In this document: in pieces, positions 57,774 through 64,000 of the stretch
How the letters are laid out: each line of letters starts with the position of its first letter
Numbering within the stretch: position 1 is the stretch's first letter
Source: Parasphingorhabdus marina DSM 22363
GTDB taxonomy: Bacteria > Pseudomonadota > Alphaproteobacteria > Sphingomonadales > Sphingomonadaceae
Reading direction: 5' to 3'
DNA: 64,000 nt
Assembly: GCF_900128895.1 (NCBI RefSeq)
Contig: NZ_FSQW01000001.1
Span: 1-64,000 of the forward strand
Made by a program: the position numbers and the translations under genes
Notes under the pieces: generated by a model
Told to the model about the DNA's origin: nothing
What the model saw: only the letters and a program-made list of their open reading frames with translations
Databases searched by the model: none

Positions 57774-58613
57774 TTACCGCTGCGTGTCCACCATGCGCAC
57801 GGCTTCTTCGCGGATGATGCGGTCAATGCCGCGTTGCCACAGGTCATTGTGGCCACCATCCCGGATCGGGAAGGCAATTTTGGGTTTGCTGGCGCGGTCA
57901 AACAGCTCCTGCCCCATTGCAAAGGGGATCAGTTCATCCGCCGTACCGTGTATCCAGCTCAGCGGCATGTCGATCCGGTCAATGCGATCGAACGACCGGT
58001 ACCGGTCGCGGGTCAGCCATTTCGCCGGCAATATCGGAAACTGTTGCTGGGCCATGTCATCCATCCCGGTATAGGCGGCTTCGAGGATCAACCCCGCTGC
58101 CGGGTTGCGGGATGCCAGCCAGGTCGCCACACCGGTGCCCAGCGATTGCCCGGCAATAACGATTTTTCGGGGCGCATGACCCTTGGCAACCAGCCAGTCA
58201 TAATGGGCCTGCGCGGCGGCATAAAACTGGTCTTCCGAAGCCTGGCCCGGATTGCCGTTATATCCGGGATAACCGACGGCCAGAAGCCCTGCGCCTTCCA
58301 GAACCAGCGCCCGGTACATGGGCAGCCGGTCCATCACGCCGCCGCCATTGCCGTGAAAATGGATCAAAACCGGGTGCGCCGGAGTTTCCGGAGCCCGCCA
58401 CAGAGAGAGCAGCGCACCGGACTGCTCGATTTCGATGGCAACCGCCGCAAATCCATCTGCGGCCAGTGCCGCCGCTTCCGGTTTCTGCTGTGAGGGGAAG
58501 TAGAGCAGGCTGCGCTGGAACAGAAAGGCCAGCGCTACAAGGATCAGATAGACAAGGGCAGCGAGGCCCAGCGCGGACAGCACAGCCTGCTTCAAAGGTC
58601 GAGTTCGACCCAT
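57774..58613 (-). CDS. Alpha/beta hydrolase, YfhR/BEM46 type
   Basis: A 279-residue protein with an N-terminal membrane anchor (about 8-32). The alpha/beta-hydrolase domain has HFHGNGGG (oxyanion region), the nucleophile elbow GQSLGTG and the acid-residue region IHGTADELIPF. A C-terminal histidine is in DGGHNDLW. The ATG at 58613 overlaps the 3' end of xth by 22 bases. It is likely a membrane-bound esterase or lipase; the substrate is unknown. Confidence 0.88.
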   Translation of the reverse strand: MGRTRPLKQAVLSALGLAALVYLILVALAFLFQRSLLYFPSQQKPEAAALAADGFAAVAIEIEQSGALLSLWRAPETPAHPVLIHFHGNGGGVMDRLPMYRALVLEGAGLLAVGYPGYNGNPGQASEDQFYAAAQAHYDWLVAKGHAPRKIVIAGQSLGTGVATWLASRNPAAGLILEAAYTGMDDMAQQQFPILPAKWLTRDRYRSFDRIDRIDMPLSWIHGTADELIPFAMGQELFDRASKPKIAFPIRDGGHNDLWQRGIDRIIREEAVRMVDTQR

Positions 58614-59380
58614 GTCGGGGCGTGGTCGCTGGCCTTCTCCCGGCCGCGATGTTCCTTGTCCACGCCGCAACGCAGAAGCCGATCGGCAGCTGGCGGACTG
58701 AGCAGCAGATGGTCGATACGAAAACCCTGATCCCGTTGCCAGCCGCCACTGCGATAATCCCAGTAGGTCCAGATCTGACCAGCCGGATATGTCACGCCCA
58801 GCGCGTCCGTCCAGCCATCATGCAACAACCGTTGATAGCCCTGCCGGCTTTCCGGCTGCATCAGAGCATCATTTGCCATGGCTTTGACCGAGAAGACATC
58901 ATTGTCGCGGGGAATGACGTTATAATCCCCGGCGAGGACAGCCGGGGTTTCCTCCTGCCAGAGCTCCGCCGCGCGATTGCGCAGGCGCTTCATCCAGCGC
59001 AGCTTGAAATCAAATTTCGGGCCGGGCTGCGGATTGCCATTGGGCAGGTAAATGCTGGCGACACGCACGTCCGGACCTTCCGGTCTTTTGATACTGGCTT
59101 CCAGATAGCGGCTATGCTCGTCTTCCGGCTCGCCATCGAGCCCGCGTTTTGTTTCTTCCGGCACCTGATCCCGGGCCAGAATGGCCACGCCGTTGAAGCT
59201 TTTCTGGCCATGCCAGATTGCGCCATAGCCGATGTCTTCAAACTTCTCGGCCGGAAAACCTTCATCCTGTGACTTGATTTCCTGCAGGCAGGCAACATCG
59301 GGACGGGTTTCCTCGAGCCATTCCAGAAGCCGCGGCATGCGGGCCTTGATACCGTTGATGTTGAAGCTGGCGATTCGCAC
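58592..59380 (-). CDS. xth: Exodeoxyribonuclease III
   Basis: A 262-residue DNA repair nuclease of the ExoIII/APE family. Motifs are MRIASFNINGIKAR, ACLQEIKSQDEGFP, VAGDYNVIPRDNDVF, WTYWDYR and a C-terminal RIDHLLLSP followed by SDHAPTWVEL. It cuts abasic sites and degrades duplex DNA 3' to 5'. It is nine bases downstream of the erpA stop, so the two are probably cotranscribed. Confidence 0.95.
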   Translation of the reverse strand: MRIASFNINGIKARMPRLLEWLEETRPDVACLQEIKSQDEGFPAEKFEDIGYGAIWHGQKSFNGVAILARDQVPEETKRGLDGEPEDEHSRYLEASIKRPEGPDVRVASIYLPNGNPQPGPKFDFKLRWMKRLRNRAAELWQEETPAVLAGDYNVIPRDNDVFSVKAMANDALMQPESRQGYQRLLHDGWTDALGVTYPAGQIWTYWDYRSGGWQRDQGFRIDHLLLSPPAADRLLRCGVDKEHRGREKASDHAPTWVELDL

Positions 59381-59388
59381 CGGATGGA

Positions 59389-59739
59389 TCAGACCGAGAA
59401 GCTGGAGCCACAGCCGCAGCCGGATGCGGCATTGGGGTTGGTCACCTGAAACGCACTGCCACCCAGAGACTCGACAAAGTCGACGGCGCTGCCGCGCACG
59501 AGATCGAGGCTGATGTCGTCAACAACCAGCGTCACACCGGATTCTTCAACAGCGATATCGTCGGATTCGATCCCATCGGCCAGACCGAAGCGGTACTGGA
59601 ATCCGGAGCAGCCGCCGCCTTCAACGGACAGTCGCAATATCGCGGGCTTGTCCTGCTTTTCCGCAATGGCGGCCACGCGTTTGGCTGCGCTGGGTGTGAG
59701 GATGATATCCTGGCCTGCAATTTCTGCTGTTTCGGTCAT
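59389..59739 (-). CDS. erpA: Iron-sulfur cluster insertion protein ErpA
   Basis: A 116-residue A-type carrier that delivers Fe-S clusters. The three cysteines are visible: one in EGGGCSGFQY and two in SGCGCGSSF. The ATG at 59739 gives the family length; a longer frame to 59829 has no support. It precedes xth in the same direction. Confidence 0.93.
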   Translation of the reverse strand: MTETAEIAGQDIILTPSAAKRVAAIAEKQDKPAILRLSVEGGGCSGFQYRFGLADGIESDDIAVEESGVTLVVDDISLDLVRGSAVDFVESLGGSAFQVTNPNAASGCGCGSSFSV

Positions 59740-59856
59740 GATTATCAGATAGTGATCCCGGACCAGATAGTCAAAAGGGGCGGTACGCTTTTTCAGCAAT
59801 ACCAACCCCTTTTCAGCACCCTCTCCCAAAGGTGTTCGGCAATTTCGCGTACCTGC

Positions 59857-60567
59857 TTACTCCGCAGGACCTCCAAGTGCAACTCCCGGAATGGCTTTCT
59901 GGGCCAGCAGGAAATCGTTGGACTGCATGAACGGCATCGGATTGACGGCCTGTCCTGCGATCCGCACTTCATAATGCAGGTGGCTTCCGGTGGACCGTCC
60001 GGTCGAACCCATGAAACCGATCAGGTCACCCGCCTTGACGCGGGCATTGGCCTTGACGTTGAGCCGCGACATGTGGCCATAACGGGTCTGAATTTCGTTG
60101 CCATGATTGATTTCGATATAGTTGCCATAGCCGCGAACCCATTGCGACCGGCCGACAATTCCGTCGGCTGTGGCATAAATAGGTGTTCCGACCGGGCCAG
60201 CCATGTCGATACCCTTGTGCCGGGCGCGACGTCCTTTGAACGGGTCGGTCCGGAAACCGAAGGTGCTGGTCAGGCGGTAGTTTTTCACCGGCTTGATCGA
60301 CGGGATGGTCAGCTGAACCGTCTTTTTCTTGCCCTCACCGGACAAATTGTTGAACAGCAGGCGAAAGGCCGGGTCTTCATCACCCAGAATGGATGTGCTG
60401 GAAGAGCCGGACAATTTTTCCTTGATGGCATCAAACGGGATGGCCGCATCTGCTTCCGCTTCTGCGGCATGTGCGGCTGGGGAAAAGGCAAAAGCCGTTG
60501 CGGCCAGTGCCAGGGCAGTGATCCTGGTCACAGCCCCTCTAAACAAACTCACTACGCTGTCGGTCAT
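59857..60567 (-). CDS. M23 family metallopeptidase
   Basis: A 236-residue exported protein with a signal peptide (to about residue 35, AAHAA) and a C-terminal LytM/M23 domain. Zinc-site motifs are HKGIDMAG (HxxxD) and HLHYEVR (HxH), with GNYIEINHG and TRYGHMSRL between. It is a periplasmic peptidoglycan endopeptidase or an amidase activator. All metal residues are present, so it is likely active. Confidence 0.92.
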   Translation of the reverse strand: MTDSVVSLFRGAVTRITALALAATAFAFSPAAHAAEAEADAAIPFDAIKEKLSGSSSTSILGDEDPAFRLLFNNLSGEGKKKTVQLTIPSIKPVKNYRLTSTFGFRTDPFKGRRARHKGIDMAGPVGTPIYATADGIVGRSQWVRGYGNYIEINHGNEIQTRYGHMSRLNVKANARVKAGDLIGFMGSTGRSTGSHLHYEVRIAGQAVNPMPFMQSNDFLLAQKAIPGVALGGPAE

Positions 60568-60639
60568 TGAATGATCGACTCCTGTTACTGTCGAGCCACT
60601 GAGCTCTGATTTTTGGCAGAAATTCCGCCCCCGTGTTGA

Positions 60640-60651
60640 TTACACGTGTAA
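60640..60651. promoter_or_regulatory. 12-bp perfect palindrome upstream of the M23 gene
   Basis: TTACACGTGTAA is a perfect palindrome 73 bp before the M23 peptidase start. It may be a transcription factor site. No regulator was identified. Confidence 0.3.
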
Positions 60652-60666
60652 ATTCATAATGCTTAA

Positions 60667-61464
60667 CTATTCAATACCGAGATAATATTCCCGCGTTAAA
60701 CCGGCTGCATGACGCGCTGAGTCGTTAAATGGCGGCTTCAAACCGCCTTTGAAGTGGGTTTTTACAAGATTTTTCCAGTGGCGGTACGGCTCTGATTCTC
60801 GCGCCTTGCACGCCCATTCGAACCATTTTGTGCCGAAGGACACATGTCGGATTTCATCATTATATATGCGATTCAATACCTTGGCTGTCAGTGGATCACC
60901 TTGCTGACGGAACCGTTCCACTGTATCCGGCGTGATATCCAGCCCGCGAGCTTCCAGAACCATCGGCACGATCGCCAGACGGGCGCTGCTGTCATGGGCG
61001 GTGTCCCGGGCCGCGTCCCACAGACCATCATGGGCGGGCAACTGCCCGTAAAAACTGCCCATTTCGCGCAATCGGCGGTCCAGAAGCACAAAATGCATGG
61101 CCTCCTCGGCACCAACCCGGAACCAGTCGTCACAAAATTCGCGCGGAAACTCTTTGCCAAAGCGCGCGATCATGTCGAATGCGAGGTCAATGGCAACAAA
61201 TTCGATATGCGCGAGCGCGTGAATCAGGGCGATTCGGCGCTTGAGCGACGTCCCCTTGCCCCGCCGCGGCATCTGCCCCGGACGCAGCAATTCCGGGTGG
61301 TCCGGACGCGCCGGAACATCCGGCAAATCCTGGACGAAAGCATGTTCCAGCTGGCCCTTGCGCCAGTTTCGCGTCGATTTCCGGGCCCGCATCACCTTTT
61401 GCGCCGGATCGGCTGTCAGCAGGACTTCGCGAGCGGCCAGTCCGGCAGAGGAATGCAAGGTCAT
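60667..61464 (-). CDS. DUF455 ferritin-like protein
   Basis: A 265-residue protein of the DUF455 ferritin-like family. Metal-ligand-type motifs are HALAHIEFVAIDLAFD, GAEEAMHFVLLDRRL, MVLEARGLD and NDEIRHVSFGTKWFEW. It is probably a cytosolic di-iron protein of unknown reaction. The start at 61464 lacks a strong ribosome-binding site. It follows bcp by 20 bp and is probably cotranscribed with it. Confidence 0.88.
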   Translation of the reverse strand: MTLHSSAGLAAREVLLTADPAQKVMRARKSTRNWRKGQLEHAFVQDLPDVPARPDHPELLRPGQMPRRGKGTSLKRRIALIHALAHIEFVAIDLAFDMIARFGKEFPREFCDDWFRVGAEEAMHFVLLDRRLREMGSFYGQLPAHDGLWDAARDTAHDSSARLAIVPMVLEARGLDITPDTVERFRQQGDPLTAKVLNRIYNDEIRHVSFGTKWFEWACKARESEPYRHWKNLVKTHFKGGLKPPFNDSARHAAGLTREYYLGIE

Positions 61465-61484
61465 CAACTGGTCTGTCAGACGGT

Positions 61485-61946
61485 TCAGGCGGCCTGCACC
61501 GCAGCCAGCACTTCCCGGGCATGTCCCTTGACCTTGACCTTGGGCCAGGCCTCCAGAACCGTGCCATCCGGGCCGATCAGAAAAGTCGAACGAATGATGC
61601 CCATATAGGTCTTGCCATACATTTTTTTCTCCGCCCAAACGCCAATTTTCTCCAGAAATTCGGTCGATTCATCGGAGGCAATATCAACGGTCAATTCCTG
61701 CTTGTTGATGAAATTCTGTTGCCGTTTCGGGGAATCAGCGGACATGCCGAGCACGGTGGCACCGGCTTTTTCGAATTCCGGCATCAACGCCGAAAAGTCC
61801 TTTGATTCCGTCGTGCAACCGGGTGTGCTCGCCTTGGGATAGAAAAACAGGACGAGCTTCTTGCCCATATAATCGGACAGTTTCACGGCGGAACCATCTG
61901 GTGCGATCAGGTCTGCGTCCGGCATCTTGTCACCAGCTGCGATCAT
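61485..61946 (-). CDS. bcp: Thioredoxin-dependent thiol peroxidase (Bcp)
   Basis: A 153-residue peroxiredoxin with the peroxidatic cysteine in FYPKASTPGCTTESKDF and SADSPKRQQNF. The resolving cysteine of some Bcp proteins (CxxxxC) is absent: the sequence reads CTTESKD, so it is a 1-Cys-like form. The ATG at 61946 overlaps the glnE stop by four bases (ATGA), with AGGAG seven bases upstream. Confidence 0.93.
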   Translation of the reverse strand: MIAAGDKMPDADLIAPDGSAVKLSDYMGKKLVLFFYPKASTPGCTTESKDFSALMPEFEKAGATVLGMSADSPKRQQNFINKQELTVDIASDESTEFLEKIGVWAEKKMYGKTYMGIIRSTFLIGPDGTVLEAWPKVKVKGHAREVLAAVQAA

Positions 61947-64000
61947 AATATGTCTCCTAATATTTCGTCCGGGTCCGGCCTGAGATGCCGGTTCCACTCT
62001 TCAATAACGCATTGCCGGGCCCTGTCATACCCGTTCAAAAGGGCATGCCAGTCCTCCTGTCCGGCCGCTTTGGCGATCAGGTCGCGGCTGGCCTCGGGCG
62101 GATAATCACAATTGGGTGACATCAGGCGCAGCGCTACCAACAGGCGGGTCATGAGTTCGTGCGCGTCCACCAGCCGCGGGTCGAGATGCCCGGCCCCGGC
62201 CAGCGCGCGCGCTGCCTTCCCCAGCTGAGGATAGAGCGCATCCCCGGTCTTGAGCTGCAGGAAGTGGATGATGAACTCCCAGTCGACCAGACCGCCTTCC
62301 ATCAGCTTGGTATCAAGCGGCCCTTGGGGCGGCTTGTGTTCAACAATATCGAGACGCATTTTGCGCACTTCCTTGCGCAGCCGTTCCGGTTCGCGTTCCT
62401 TGCCCAGCACCGCGCAAATGTCGGCTTGCAGGATTTCGCAAGCTGCAGCGCTGCCATAAACCGGCCGCGCGCGAGTCAGGGCCATATGTTCCCAGGTCCA
62501 GGCATTGTCATTTTGATATTTGCGGAAGCTTTCGAAGCTGACAGCCATCGGACCTTGCTGTCCCGATGGCCGCAACCTGGTGTCCACTTCGTAAAGCGGG
62601 CCCGCAGCGGTCGGGACGGAAAGGGCCGAAACCACCCGCGTTGCCAGGCGATTGAAATACTGGGTTCCGCCCAGCGGCCGGTCCCCGTCGGAATCGGCGC
62701 TGTGATCGCCGGTGAAAAGGAAGATCAGATCCAGATCCGACGCATGGGTCAGTGCCTCCCCGCCCAGCCGGCCAAGCGCGAGGATGATCAGCTCGCTGCC
62801 CGGCACCTTGCCATGGACGGTTTCAAATTCGGCAATCGTGGCGTCTGCCAGAACCCTGATCGCTGCTTCTGAGACCCGGGCATAGCCGCCCGCCACCGCC
62901 AGCGGGTCATGGCGCCCCTCGATCAGCTGGGTGCCGAGAGCAAAGCGCTTTTCGCCAACCCGCGCCCGGACCAGATCAAGCAGGACCTGATAATCATCCC
63001 CGCTTTCGGTGCGCGCAAATTCCTCTGCGAGCACCTCCACATCGGGCGGCAGATCGAGCGCGGTCGCATCGATCAGGCCTTCGAGATATTCGGTCCGCCG
63101 CGCCAGCGCATCCGCCAGCGTGGGGGCGTGGCTCAAAATCCGGCCAAGCAAGTCGCGCAGTCCGGGACGCGCTTCCAGCATGCGAAAGAAGTTGATCGCC
63201 GTCGGCAGTTTGTCGATCAGGCTGTCGAGACGGGACAGCGCCTTGTCCGGATTGGGCGATCCGGCCAGCGTCGCGATCAGCTCCGGCAGCACCGCTTCAA
63301 AAGACTCCAGCGCCGCCGCGCTGCGCAACGCCGTCACCTTGCCGCTGCGCCAGCGCTGAATCCGTTCGGCAAAGAAACCGGGATCCGTGACATCCAGTTT
63401 CTGGCAGGCTTCCTGCAGTTTCCGCTCATCCCGCGGCATCTGGCGGGTCTCGTCTGGATCGATCAGTGTATCATAGATCGTGCCGACCCGGTCGACATGC
63501 GGCGCGAGATGATCGAGCAGGCTGTTTCCGTCTTCGAGGCCGTGCAGCCGCGCCACCCGGTCCAGTCCGTCAGCAGTGTCGGGCAGACTGTGGGTCTGCT
63601 GGTCATTGACCATTTGCAGCCGGTGTTCAATCACCCGGTAGCGATGATAGGCTTGCTTCAGGCTCGCGCTTTTGTCGGGGTCAATCCGTCCGGCCTCTGC
63701 CAGCGCATCCAGCGCATCGCGCGTGGCAGGCGTGCGGAGTTCCGGCTGCCGACCGCCATAGATCAGCTGGTGCATCTGGGCAAAAAATTCCGCTTCCCGG
63801 ATGCCACCCCGGCCTTTTTTCAGATCATAGCCGGGACCAAATTTCTGCCCTGCGCGGAAATGATCCCGGATCTGCTCGGACACCGCACCAATGTTGCGGA
63901 TGGCGCCATAATCGAGTGATCGCCGCCAGATAAAGGGATGGATTGCTTCGAGAAAATTCCCGCCCAGTTGCCGGTCCCCGGCCGCGGCGCGGGACCGGAT
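61943..64000 (-). CDS. glnE: Glutamine synthetase adenylyltransferase/deadenylase, partial
   Basis: The 3' 685 codons of glnE; the 5' end is beyond the window. It has the regulatory GKGRGGIREAEFFAQ-type segment (KKGRGGIREAEF), the second nucleotidyltransferase domain with LGRLGGEALTHASDLDLIFLF, and VDTRLRPSGQQGPMAVS. GlnE adenylylates and deadenylylates glutamine synthetase according to nitrogen status. The frame stays open to base 64000. It is translationally coupled to bcp. Confidence 0.96.
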   Translation of the reverse strand: MRSRAAAGDRQLGGNFLEAIHPFIWRRSLDYGAIRNIGAVSEQIRDHFRAGQKFGPGYDLKKGRGGIREAEFFAQMHQLIYGGRQPELRTPATRDALDALAEAGRIDPDKSASLKQAYHRYRVIEHRLQMVNDQQTHSLPDTADGLDRVARLHGLEDGNSLLDHLAPHVDRVGTIYDTLIDPDETRQMPRDERKLQEACQKLDVTDPGFFAERIQRWRSGKVTALRSAAALESFEAVLPELIATLAGSPNPDKALSRLDSLIDKLPTAINFFRMLEARPGLRDLLGRILSHAPTLADALARRTEYLEGLIDATALDLPPDVEVLAEEFARTESGDDYQVLLDLVRARVGEKRFALGTQLIEGRHDPLAVAGGYARVSEAAIRVLADATIAEFETVHGKVPGSELIILALGRLGGEALTHASDLDLIFLFTGDHSADSDGDRPLGGTQYFNRLATRVVSALSVPTAAGPLYEVDTRLRPSGQQGPMAVSFESFRKYQNDNAWTWEHMALTRARPVYGSAAACEILQADICAVLGKEREPERLRKEVRKMRLDIVEHKPPQGPLDTKLMEGGLVDWEFIIHFLQLKTGDALYPQLGKAARALAGAGHLDPRLVDAHELMTRLLVALRLMSPNCDYPPEASRDLIAKAAGQEDWHALLNGYDRARQCVIEEWNRHLRPDPDEILGDIL

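Overview
This 64 kb window is chromosomal DNA of an alphaproteobacterium, most likely order Sphingomonadales (Sphingopyxis / Parasphingorhabdus-like). The grounds are a serine palmitoyltransferase with its dedicated acyl carrier protein and other bacterial ceramide genes, a PEPxxWA-CTERM protein, a large TonB-dependent receptor, and moderately GC-rich coding with short intergenic gaps and several families of palindromic intergenic repeats. No phage, insertion sequence, CRISPR array, rRNA or tRNA gene was recognised. About 54 protein genes are supported; glnE runs off the right edge.

Layout. 1-7.6 kb: valS, a heptad-repeat secreted protein, a HerA-like ATPase, and a TIGR02186/TauE-SafE pair. 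7.7-10.3 kb: a compact NfrB/NfrA-like glycan export pair. 10.6-22.9 kb: accessory metabolism, with two MFS transporters, thioesterase, enoyl-CoA hydratase, HCCA-isomerase-like and GST proteins, UspA, alpha/beta hydrolase, a TonB receptor divergent from a TetR regulator, a methyltransferase and an M48 protease. 23-33.8 kb: PEP-CTERM protein, AlaC-type aminotransferase, S9 peptidase, PhoD phosphatase, DUF3667, an ArsR-SRPBCC-YCII operon with an AT-rich dyad operator, PilZ, an orphan ExbD, DUF2461 and a methyltransferase. 34-38.7 kb: molybdopterin oxidoreductase, serine hydrolase and Rieske oxygenase, a possible catabolic group. 38.8-43.3 kb: katG, obg, proB.

43.4-56.5 kb is the most distinctive part: a nearly complete ceramide / anionic sphingolipid locus. 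It holds a CerR-like reductase, acp and spt, a crotonase, a nucleotidyltransferase-like protein, a DAGK-family lipid kinase resembling the Caulobacter ceramide kinase, a DUF2141 protein, lptF-lptG, a fatty acid desaturase and a GNAT protein resembling bacterial ceramide synthase bCerS. Within it lie a secreted protein with CotH-like atypical-kinase motifs and two tandem Pycsar-effector-type (DUF5706) membrane proteins with no cyclase nearby. Inferred pathway: Spt with ACP makes 3-ketosphinganine, bCerS acylates it, CerR reduces the keto group, and the kinase with the nucleotidyltransferase-like protein would build an anionic headgroup. LptFG in the same block suggests a link to outer-membrane lipid export.

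56.5-64 kb: a GbsR/MarR regulator and a small membrane protein that share an operator-like dyad, then an alpha/beta hydrolase, xth, erpA, an M23 peptidase, a DUF455 ferritin-like protein, bcp and partial glnE.
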